NCBI RefSeq assembly: GCF_027579695.1
Contig: NC_083592.1
Span: 32,259,461 to 32,323,460, forward strand
Source: Neoarius graeffei
Lineage: Eukaryota > Chordata > Actinopteri > Siluriformes > Ariidae
Direction of reading: 5' to 3'
DNA: 64,000 bases
The notes under the pieces were generated by a model, which ran no database searches, had not been told where the DNA came from, and worked only from the letters and a program-made list of their open reading frames with translations. This document shows positions 55,746-64,000 of the stretch, piece after piece; position 1 is the first letter of the stretch; each line of letters begins with the position of its first letter. Made by a program: the position numbers and the translations under genes.

Positions 55746-58347
55746 TACAACCCCAAGTCAAAAAAAGTTGGGACGGTATGGAAAATGCAAATAAAAAAAG
55801 AAAGTACCGTAGTGATTTCTAAATATACTTTGACTTGTATTTCATTGTAGACTATATGAACCCAAGATATTTCATGTTTTGTCTGGTCAACTTCATTTCA
55901 TTTGTTAATATATATCCATTCCTCCGTTTCAGGCCTGCAACACATTCCAAAAAAAAAGTTGGAATGGGTGAAATTTAGAGCTAGTAATGAAGTAAAACAA
56001 TTAAATGATGTGATTTGAAACCGGTGATGTCAACAGGTGATTGTTATCATGGTTTGGGACAAAATCAGTATCAAGGAAAGGCTGAGTCTTTGAAGAGCAA
56101 AGATGGACCAAAGATCTCCAGTTTGTCAACAAATGCATGAGAAAATGATTGAAATGTTTAAAAACAATGTTTCTCAAAGAAAGAAATGATGGGTTTTGGA
56201 TATTTTACCCTGTATGGTGCATAATATCATTAAACGATTCAAGGAAGCCCACCAAGTCTTGTAGGCAGTCCTTTACCCCTAAACTCCGTACATGGAAGTT
56301 GAAAGATCCTGTGGTGAAGGAATGCTTTCTGGAGGTGGTGGAAGTTGAACTACATGACAGCAGTCACATCACCACTGTGGAGGATACCTGGCAGTTCTTT
56401 AAAAATGGCCTATTGAAAGCATATGTGGAGTCACCAAAAGGAGAAACAGAAGGAAGCAAACCTGGTTGTGGGATGAGTCAGTTAGTCATGCTGTTTGTGA
56501 AAAAAGACGCCTTTGGAAGGAATGGAAGAACGGTGGGAATAAAGAGGACTACCTCTAAGCCAAGCGTCTCGCCAAGCGCATAGTCTTTGAAGCCAAGAAG
56601 AGAGACAAGGAGAGTAAATTCGATGATGTTAGGTCCGGTAAAGTGGATGTGTTCCATATGGCTAAGCAGATGAAGAAAGAGCAGCTTGACGTTGTTGGTG
56701 AAAGTTGCATTAAAGATGGCCAAGGCAACTTATGTCTAAGTGACAGTCAGAAGAAGAAGGCTTGGAAAGAACATTATGAACGCCTACTCAATGTTGAGTT
56801 TCCCTGGTGTGTTAATGACCTGCCCGTGGCTGAGCCTGTTGCTGGTCCCCCCATTCTTGTAATGGGTGAGATGATTGCTGAGGCAATCACCAAAATGAAG
56901 TCTAGAAAATCCCCTGGACCCTCCGGCGTCGTGGCTAATATGCTTAAAGCCTCCATCGCCGTCAGCTGTCCCATCTTAACCAAGCTTGCAAATGCCATCA
57001 TTGTTGAGGGTTGTATTCCAAAGGACTGGGATGTTAGCTTCATTATCAACCTGTTCAAGGGCAAGGGTGATGCCACAGACAGGGGCAACTACAGAGGTCT
57101 GAAGCTGATGGAACACTGTTTGAAGGTCATTGAGAGAGTGCTGGACAAAGTAATATGTGAGATCATAGACATTGCCGAATTCCAATTCTGCTTTGTGCCA
57201 GGAAGAGGAATGAGTGATGCTATCTTCATTGAGAGACAGCTACAAGAGAAGTATCTGGCTAAGGAAAGAAATCTGTACTTTGCCTTTGTGGACTTGGAAA
57301 AGGCGTTCAACTGGGTGCCCCGTGAAGTGCTGTGGTGGGCAATGAGACGTGTGAGTATTCCAGAATGGATCGTTAGAACAGTACAAGCTGTGTACATGAA
57401 TGCAAAAAGGATGGTACGGATTAACAACTCTTACAGCAAGGAGTTCGAGGTAAAAGTTGACGTACACCAAGGTTCTGTCATTAGTCCACTCCTTTTTGTC
57501 ATTGTGCTGGAAGCCCTGTCTCGTAATTTCTCTGCTGGCGCCCCCTGGGAACTTCTGTATGCCAACGATTTGGTGATTGTTGCTGAGACACTTGAGGAGC
57601 TTTCAGGCAAGTTTCTGTTGTGGAAAAACGGCCTGGAGTTAAGAGGGTTGAGGGTTAATATGGCAAAAACGAAGGTCATGATATCTGGCCCAAACCTTAA
57701 TTCTCTAAGGGACTCTGGTAAACATCCTTGTGGTGTTTGCAGAAAAGGTGTTGGCTGCAACTCCATCTTCTGCAATGGATGCCAACATTGGGTACATAAG
57801 AAGTGTACAAGAACCCGCGGCAGGCTCTCTGCAGATCCCTCCTTCAGATGTGACTGTTGTCTTGGCTTGGCTCACCCTATTGTTGGCAAGCAATTTGACC
57901 AGGTGGCTCTTGGTCCACATGAGCTGGAGACAGTTGACTCGTTTTGTTACCTGGGAGACCATCTTTGTGCTGGTGGTGGATGCGAGATTGCATCAATAAC
58001 TAGAACAAGATCGGCATGGAAGAAATTTAAAGAGTTGCTACCCCTCCTTTCGTCCAGGGCGCTTTCGTGTGGCACCCATGGTCAAGTGTACAGTACGTAC
58101 GTGAGAAGTGCTATGCTGTATGCAAGTGAATGCTGGCCAATTAAGAAAGAAGACATGAAACGCCTTGAGCGTAATGAAAGATCAATGCTCAGATGGATGT
58201 GCCACGTTAACCCGTCTGCCAACATCAGCACAGAAGCCCTTCGCCACAGTTTAGGTCTTACTGACCTTGATACTGTACTCAGATTAAGGCGTTTGAGATG
58301 GTTTGGCCATGTCAAACGCAGTCCACATGCCATCAACACCATCCGGT

Positions 58348-58994
58348 TGTTAGGCCTTGGGACTATCTTGGCCTCTAGAGGCCGCTATTATGTCTTTACC
58401 ATGTCATGTTTGTTTTGACAGCTAGGGGGTTTGTGTTTTTGTTTTGTCAGCCATGTGCTTCTTTGTTTTTCATGTGCCTTTTGCCCCACCTTGTCTTAAT
58501 TGCCAATTTTGTCCTGGTCATGTGTTCAATTACTTTGGGTATTTATACTACCCCATTTTGTCCTGCTAGTCACTGAGTCTTTGTGTTGTTTAATGGTTAG
58601 TCTCTTGTGTTCTATGTGCCCTAGCCCTTTGTCTTTGTTTTTGGTAGTTTTCTCTTTGGGACATTTTGACTATTTTTTGTTACTTGATACTTTGCCTTTT
58701 GTATCTTCTGTGCGTTTGGATTTTTGCCTTCTTGGAACTTTTTGGGTTTTTTCCTTTTATCTTCTGTATGTTTGGATTTACCTGTCTGGCCGATATTTTT
58801 TTCCTTTGTGGATTTTTGTTTCTTCCCAAGCTGTGGATTTTTTCTGGACTTCTGAGCTTTGGCAAATAAACTTTATTTAATCTTAGGTTTGTTCTCACTC
58901 CTCTGCACTTGAGTCATCCCTCTGCTCAGCCTAGAGGGTGTTTGCTGGGTGACTACGCCAGCGACCCAGGTTCAATTCCCAGCTCACCCTAACA
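58348..58994 (+). repeat. 5' LTR of the gypsy element
   Basis: TGTTAGGCCTTGGG to CACCCTAACA. A 'gtatttatac' promoter-like motif lies at about 58538-58548, followed about 25-30 bp later by the probable transcript start near 58571. 'ggcaaataaactttatt' (about 58860) carries AATAAA. Confidence 0.9.
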
Positions 58995-58995
58995 G

Positions 58996-59006
58996 AAAGA
59001 CTCAGT
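58996..59006 (+). promoter_or_regulatory. Putative self-primer site of the gypsy element
   Basis: AAAGACTCAGT, one base past the LTR, is the exact reverse complement of ACTGAGTCTTT at 58572-58582, at the inferred 5' end of the transcript. No TGG-type tRNA primer site is present. Tf1 and sushi-type gypsy elements prime reverse transcription with the first ~11 nt of their own RNA in this way. Confidence 0.75.
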
Positions 59007-59007
59007 C

Positions 59008-60422
59008 ATGACTGACTCAGCAGAGGCTTCTTCAGCTGTCTTTCAGAGGATAATGGCCACCTTAACAAGCTTTGGGGCTACCATAGACACTCAGGGACAA
59101 GCACTCGTAAGCCAACAAGAGACCCTTGCTTGCCACGATGCACTGCCCCAGCAAATTGGGAAGGCCCTTGCACGGCTGACTCCTCTGCCCCCATCTCCTG
59201 CTCCTCCTGTTCTTCTGCTCCTACTCCACCATCAGCTCCAGTGCCTCCTGCCACACTCCCTCCTTCACCTCATGAACCCTGCCTTCCTGCACCACAGAGG
59301 TATGACGGCAAGCACGGTGAGTGCCGGGAGTTCCTTACCCAGTGTCAACTCTCCTTCGAGCTCCAGCCTACCACCTACACTACTGACCGCAGCAAGATTG
59401 CATATGTAATAACATTGTTAGCAGATAAGGCACGAACTTGGGCAACAGCCATCTGGCAGAGACAGGGACCCGAGTGTTCCAATTTCAAGATGTTTATGGA
59501 GGAGATGCTTCGTGTTTTCTATCAGTCGGACATCAGCAAGGATGCAGCCAGGAAGCTCATGTCCATCAGGCAGGGAGGAAGTGTCGCAGACTACGCCATC
59601 TCGTTCCGGACGCTCGCAGCAGTCAGTGGATGGAATGAGACTGCCCTGGCTTCAGCTTTCCACCATGGTCTGTCTGACTCCATCAAAGATGGTCTGGCCT
59701 CGATAGGCTGCCCAAGTGACCTTGAAACTCTGATCTCACACACCATTCGCCTTGATAACAGGATTAGAGAGTGTAGCCAAGACCGGAGCTTCCCTTACCT
59801 CACTGCTTCAACCTGGAGTCCATCCACCTCATCCAGTGTTTGTCCGGAGCCCATGCAAGTTGGCCGTACTTGTCTCTCCGCATCTGAGAGGGAGCGCAGG
59901 AGGAGGGACAAGTGCTGCATCTACTGTGGCAAGCCTGGCCATTTCCGAGCATCATGTCCTGAGCTCTTGGGGAAAAGGACCGTCCCGTCCAGCCGAGGGA
60001 GGGTTGTGATGGGGACTACCCTCTCTCCCGAACTTCCTGGCCAAGGAGTCTACATCCCTGTCTCCATCTCCTGGGGTGAGTCCATCCACTCTTGTCAAGC
60101 ATTGTTAGACTCCGGGGCTGCTGGAAATTTTATGGGTGTTCACTTTGCCCAAAGAATCAATGTTCCTACTGTACCCCTTGAAGCTCCATTGTCTGTGTCT
60201 GCTCTGGATGGCCAAGCTTTAGGTGATGGTAGAGTCACCCAAGTAACTTCTCCAGTCTCAAGGTCACAGAGAAGAAATATCCCTGCACCTGATTCATTCA
60301 TCAGAGTTCCCAGTGATTCTAGGCTTTCATTGGCTCACCCGCCACAACCCTCGCATAGACTGGGCAACAAACCAGGTTGTGGAATGGGGCCCTACATGCC
60401 ATGCCTCTTGTCTGCTCTCTAG
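59008..60422 (+). pseudogene. gag and protease region of the gypsy element
   Basis: It starts MTDSAEASSAVFQRIMATL immediately after the primer site. A proline-rich linker is followed by capsid (ARTWATAIWQRQGPECSNFK; LMSIRQGGSVADYAISFRT) and a CCHC knuckle (CIYCGKPGHFRASC). The protease-like LLDSGAAGNF lies near 60105. The capsid type resembles that of sushi-ichi elements, the source family of mammalian PEG10/RTL genes. Fossil copy. Confidence 0.82.
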
Positions 60423-62924
60423 TTCTCCTGTGTCTCCTGCCAAGCCCCCTGATCTCACCGAGTTATTTCAAGTTCCCACAGAGTACTGGGATTTGAAGGA
60501 GAACGCAGAACGCAAGGTCATGGATGAATACATCAAGAACGCCCTGGCCTCGGGATTCATCCGCCCCTCCACCTCACCTGCTGGTGCAGGCTTCTTCTTT
60601 GTCGGCAAGAAGGATGGGGGACTGTGACAGTGTATTGACTACAGGGGCCTGAATAAGATCACAGTGCACAACCACTATCCCCTTCCGCTAATGTCCACCG
60701 CATTCGACCTGCTCCAAGGTGCTACTGTCTTCACTAAGTTGGATTTACGAAACGCATACCACCTCATCCGTATCTGACAGGGAGACGAATGGAAGACTGC
60801 CTTTAACACCCCATCGGAACATTATGAGTACCAAGTGATGCCCTTTGGACTCACCAATGCACCAGCAGTCTTTCAGGCCCTTATCAATGACGTCCTGAGG
60901 GAGATGATCAACAAATATGCTTTTGTTTACCTCAACAACATTTTAATATTCTCCAAGACCTTGCATGAGCACCGCCACCATGTCTGTCAGGTTCTTCAGA
61001 GGCTGCTAAAGAACAACCTGTTTGTGAAAGCCCAGAAATGTGAATTTCATGTCCCAGAGGTCTCCTTTCTGGGCTTTATTGTATGGATGGGACAACTGCA
61101 GATGGATCCAGCCAAGACCCTGGCCGTCCGGGACTGGCCCACTCCCAAGTCCGTGAAAGAGGTCCAGCCGTTTTTAGGATTTACGAACTTCTACCGCAAG
61201 TTTGTCAGAAACTTCAGTTTGGTAGCAGCGCCAATATCTGACCTCACCAAAAGGACAGGTGGGTCTTTTGTCTGGTCTCCTCAGGCAGAGAGGGCTTTCA
61301 AGGACCTCAAGCACCAGTTCTGTACTGCACCCATTCTGGTCCTCCCTGACACATCGCAACCCTTCGTTGTTGAGGTGGACGCTTCGGACAGTGGCATCGG
61401 CGCTGTCCTCTCTCAATGCTCGGATGGAAGGTTGCACCCCTGTGCATACTTCTCCCACCGTCTGAGTCCTGCGGAGTCCCATTATGATGTGGGTGATCGA
61501 GAACTGCTTGCTGTCAAACTGGCCCTTGAGGAGTGGAGGCACTGGCTGGAGGGAGCCCAACATCCATTCCTGGTTTGGATGGACCACAAGAGCCTGGAGT
61601 ACCTCCAACAGGTCAAGAGACTTAATCCTCGACAGGCTAGGTGGGCCTTGTTCTTCAGTCGGTTCGATTTCACCCTGTCGTACCGCCCCAGCTCGAAGAA
61701 CACCAAACCTGACACTCTTTCCAGACAGTTCTCTTCCACTAACAGGGAAAGTGAAGTTGGGCCTATTATCCCTGTGTCCCGAATTGTGGCCCCTGTCTGC
61801 TGGGGTATTGAGGAGGCTGTCCGACGAGCTCAACGCCAGGACCCCGGTCCTGGGACAGGGCCACCTGGTCTCTTGTACATTCCACGTCAAGCCCAGGCCA
61901 AGGTTCTCCAGTGGGGTCATTCGTCCCCTCTCACTGCTCACCCAGGAGCTTGGAGGACCCTGGATTTCCTGAAGAGACGCTTCTGGTGGCCAGGCATGGA
62001 GAAAGAAGTGAGGTCATTCGTCCTGTCCTGTGAAGTGTGCACCAGAAGCAAGAACCCATGGCAGCATCCCCAGGACCTCCTGCATCCTCTGCCCATTCCT
62101 CGGAGTCCCTGGTCTCATGTGGCGGTCGACTTCATCACGGGCCTTCCAGATTCACAAGGTAATGCTGTCATTCTAGTTATAGTCGACAGGTTCTCAAAGG
62201 CCTGTCATTTCATACCTCTATGCAAGCTCCCTTCTGCCCTTGAGACTGCCAAACTAATGTTCACCCATGTCTTCCGAGTCTTCGTACTCCCACAGGACAT
62301 CGCCTCCGACCGAGGGCCCCAGTTCTCCTCCCGAGTGTGGCGGGTGTTCTGCAAGCTGATCGGGGCCACTGCCAGCCTCTCCTCTGGGTTCCATCCCCAG
62401 TCTAATGGCCAGACTGAGAGGCTCAACCAGGACCTGGAACCCACCCTGCGAGGCCTGGCGATGGACAACCTGACGTCATGGAGCACCTGGTTGCCATGGG
62501 CAGAGTATGCCCATAATACCCTTCAGTCATCAGCCACCAGGTTGTCTCCATTCCAATGCCAATTCGGGTTCCAGCCGCCTTTGTTTCCAGAACAGGAGGA
62601 GAACGTTGGGGTGCCCTCGGTCAACCATTTCCTGAGGCAGTGTTGTAAGACCTGGAACAAGGTCCGGAGGACTCTAATCCGTACTTCCAGGGCCAACCAG
62701 ACTCAGGCCAACCACCATAGATGGCCTGCCCACAGTTTTCGCCCTGGACAGCCGGGTCCGTGGCGGCCTCCAGTATCTAGTGGACTGGGAGGGCTATGGG
62801 CCTGAGGAGCGCTGTTGGGTCCCCGCTAGGGACATTTTGGACAAAGAACTTTGTCGGGACTTCCATTTGGCCCATCCTGATCGCCCTGGGAACGTCAGGA
62901 GACGCTCCTTGAGTGGGGGGGTCC
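60423..62924 (+). pseudogene. pol region of the gypsy element (RT, RNase H, integrase, chromodomain)
   Basis: RT blocks around 60550-61080 ([30 protein letters not shown]). RNase H around 61370-61740 ([18 protein letters not shown]). Integrase: [18 protein letters not shown] and CEVCTRSK, then [23 protein letters not shown] and [19 protein letters not shown] chromodomain-like [20 protein letters not shown] lies near the end (about 62775-62835). A polypurine tract (GAGTGGGGGGGTCC) lies at 62911-62924. Confidence 0.85.
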
Positions 62925-63600
62925 TGTTAGGCCTTGGGACTATCTTGGCCTCTAGAGGCCGCTATTATGTCTTTACCATGTCATGTTTGTTTTGACAGCT
63001 AGGGGGTTTGTGTTTTTGTTTTGCCAGCCATGTGCTTCTTTGTTTTTCATGTGCCTTTTGCCCCACCTTGTCTTAATTGCCAATTTTGTCCTGGTCATGT
63101 GTTCAATTACTTTGGGTATTTATACTACCCCATTTTGTCCTGCTAGTCACTGAGTCTTTGTGTTGTTTAATGGTTAGTCTCTTGTGTTCTACCTGCCCTA
63201 GCCCTTTGTCTTTGTTTTTGGTAGTTTTCTCTTTGGGACATTTTGACTATTTTTTGTTACTTGATACTTTGCCTTTTGTATCTTCTGTGCATTTGGATTT
63301 TTGCCTTCTCTTCCTTGGTTTTGGATTTTTTGTACTCTTGGAACTTTTTGGGTTTTTTCCTTTTATCTTCTGTGTGTTTGGATTTACCTGTCTGGCCGAT
63401 ATTTTTTCCCTTTGTGGATTTTTGTTTCTTCCCAAGCTGTGGATTTTTTCTGGACTCCTGAGCTTTGGCAAATAAACTTTATTTAACCTTAGCTTTGTTC
63501 TCACTCCTCTGCACTTGAGTCATCCCTCTGCTCAGCCTAGAGGGTGTTTGCTGAGTTACTACGCCAGCGACCCAGGTTCAATTCCCAGCTCACCCTAACA
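62925..63600 (+). repeat. 3' LTR of the gypsy element
   Basis: 676 bp; relative to the 5' LTR it has an extra 'ctcttccttggttttgg'-type segment near 63308-63337. Confidence 0.9.
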
Positions 63601-63949
63601 CCAGTGCCATCAGGTTGTGGGCACGGGAAAGAGGGGTCGGCCCAGGAAGACATGGGAGGAGTTAGTGGCTAGCGATTTGCAAGCCTGGGGTTTGCAGGTG
63701 GAAGACGCACTTGATAGAAAATGTTGGAAGCGTGCGCTTCGTAATTTCCATGCACCGTCTGACACACCATAGGTGTCCTACAGACGTTAACGGATAATAA
63801 GGAATCTGGAGGAATTTTGGTGTCCATGGATGAAAAGGACCTTCCAGACTGTTACCAGCAACAAGTCCAAAAGCCAGGGTCTGTCGTGGTATGGGGTTGT
63901 GTCAGTGCCCTTGGGAAAGGTAGCTTACACTTCTGTGATGGCAGCATTC

Positions 63950-64000
63950 ATCTCATCTCATTATCTCTAGCCGCTTTATCCTGTTCTACAGGGTCGCAGG
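63950..64000 (-). repeat. tRNA-headed SINE, runs off the window (copy 16)
   Basis: Begins with the reverse tail 'catctcatctcattatctc' and continues past the window edge; it interrupts the mariner remnant. Confidence 0.85.

Larger units (their letters stand above)
58348..63600 (+). mobile_element. Ty3/gypsy retrotransposon, sushi/chromovirus-like, broken
   Basis: 5,253 bp inside a LINE. LTRs 58348-58994 (647 bp) and 62925-63600 (676 bp) match apart from one 29-bp length difference and scattered changes, so the insertion is fairly recent but older than the retrovirus at 4201. CCGGT (58343-58347) and CCAGT (63601-63605) are a probable 5-bp duplication with one change. Parts: self-primer site, gag, protease, RT, RNase H, integrase, chromodomain. 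Most domains are present; the coding region has several breaks. Confidence 0.9.
56583..63772 (+). pseudogene. LINE reverse transcriptase with PHD-like finger
   Basis: From 56643 the frame is open: KSRKSPGPSGVVANML and NYRGLKLMEHCLKV (RT fingers), FAFVDLEKAFNWVPREV (motif A, catalytic D present), VHQGSVISPLLFVIVLEA (motif B), ELLYANDLVIVAE (motif C, where YADD is expected, so one catalytic Asp is Asn). A C4HC3-like finger follows (CGVCRKGVGCNSIFCNGC, HWVHKKC, RCDCC; about 57730-57860), and then a C-terminal part (ERSMLRWMCHV, LRRLRWFGHVKR). The frame meets the gypsy insertion at 58347 and resumes at 63606 with RGRPRKTWEELVASDLQAWG to the stop at 63770-63772. The finger between RT and C-terminus marks a LINE group common in fish and cnidarians. 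Confidence 0.8.
56247..63798 (+). mobile_element. 5'-truncated LINE with zinc finger, split by a gypsy element
   Basis: The LINE occupies 56247-58347 and 63606-63798; the gypsy element lies between. It starts inside the region between endonuclease and RT, so it lacks the endonuclease, as is usual for truncated LINE insertions. AAGGAA flanks it. The 3' end follows the stop codon at 63770 by about 30 bp and ends 'ggataat'. The clade is not assigned (I/Nimb- or L2-like). Confidence 0.82.
55748..63949 (+). mobile_element. Mariner/Tc1-type transposon, truncated and split by a LINE
   Basis: Left part 55748-56246: terminal CAACCCCAAGTCAAAAAAAG after TA, a sub-terminal 'ccaaaaaaaaagttggaa' repeat, and the start of a transposase (ATG near 56103, QRSPVCQQMHEKMIEMFK). 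Right part 63799-63949 resumes with 'aaggaatctggaggaattt', then jumps by deletion to a catalytic-core stretch (CYQQQVQKPGSVVVWGCVSA). AAGGAA at 56241-56246 and 63799-63804 brackets the LINE. The 3' end is missing, replaced by a SINE. It belongs to a different subfamily from copies A and B. Confidence 0.82.

Noticed and set aside
58500-58880. Hydrophobic membrane protein (also at 63077-63475)
   Set aside because: Translation of the T-rich LTR, found in both LTRs of the gypsy element.
1-64000. CRISPR array, operons, bacterial promoters or riboswitches
   Set aside because: Vertebrate DNA with introns, SINEs and proviruses; the tandem repeats present are microsatellites, a satellite and LTRs.

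Overview
The window is vertebrate, almost certainly teleost, nuclear DNA. Three host loci have exon-intron structure. A natterin-like gene lies on the minus strand (about 1065-3203). fam163b lies on the plus strand (37824-40525). adamtsl2 lies on the minus strand (42631-50645, 18 coding exons). The last two run tail to tail. ADAMTSL2 and FAM163B are also neighbours on human 9q34, so this is a conserved syntenic pair. The repeats are typical of fish: one abundant tRNA-headed SINE family with 16 copies, Tc1/mariner, hAT and Kolobok elements, fish Ty3/gypsy elements and a class I endogenous retrovirus. A catfish-like fish is possible, but I cannot fix the species.

Layout. 1-3.2 kb: SINEs and the natterin-like gene. 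3.6-12.5 kb: a Tc1 transposon split by an endogenous retrovirus and again by a SINE. 13-13.8 kb: a SINE split by a hAT-type foldback MITE. 14.4-22.3 kb: two opposed copies of one mariner-like element, several SINEs and a Tc1 tail. 22.7-24.8 kb: a Kolobok-type element holding a solo LTR and two SINEs. 24.9-27.3 kb: a CpG-rich patch followed by a four-unit higher-order satellite. 28.3-29.8 kb: two terminal-inverted-repeat elements. 30.1-35.9 kb: an apparent inverted-repeat DNA element carrying a minus-strand Gmr1-type LTR retrotransposon. 36.7-37.6 kb: a SINE split by another MITE. 37.8-40.5 kb: fam163b. 42.6-53 kb: adamtsl2 and a likely 5' UTR exon. 54-64 kb: a SINE, then a three-level nest in which a mariner is split by a LINE, which is itself split by a Ty3/gypsy chromovirus-type element.

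Most of the DNA is therefore transposon archaeology that can be ordered in time from target-site duplications. The most notable points are: an 11-nt self-primer match in the gypsy element at 58-63 kb; an integrase-before-RT domain order in the element at 30-36 kb; a retrovirus with apparently identical LTRs and a tRNA-Trp primer site; a GC-AG intron in adamtsl2; and the trinucleotide-based higher-order satellite. Relics of viruses and LTR elements are described only at the level of family, parts and age.
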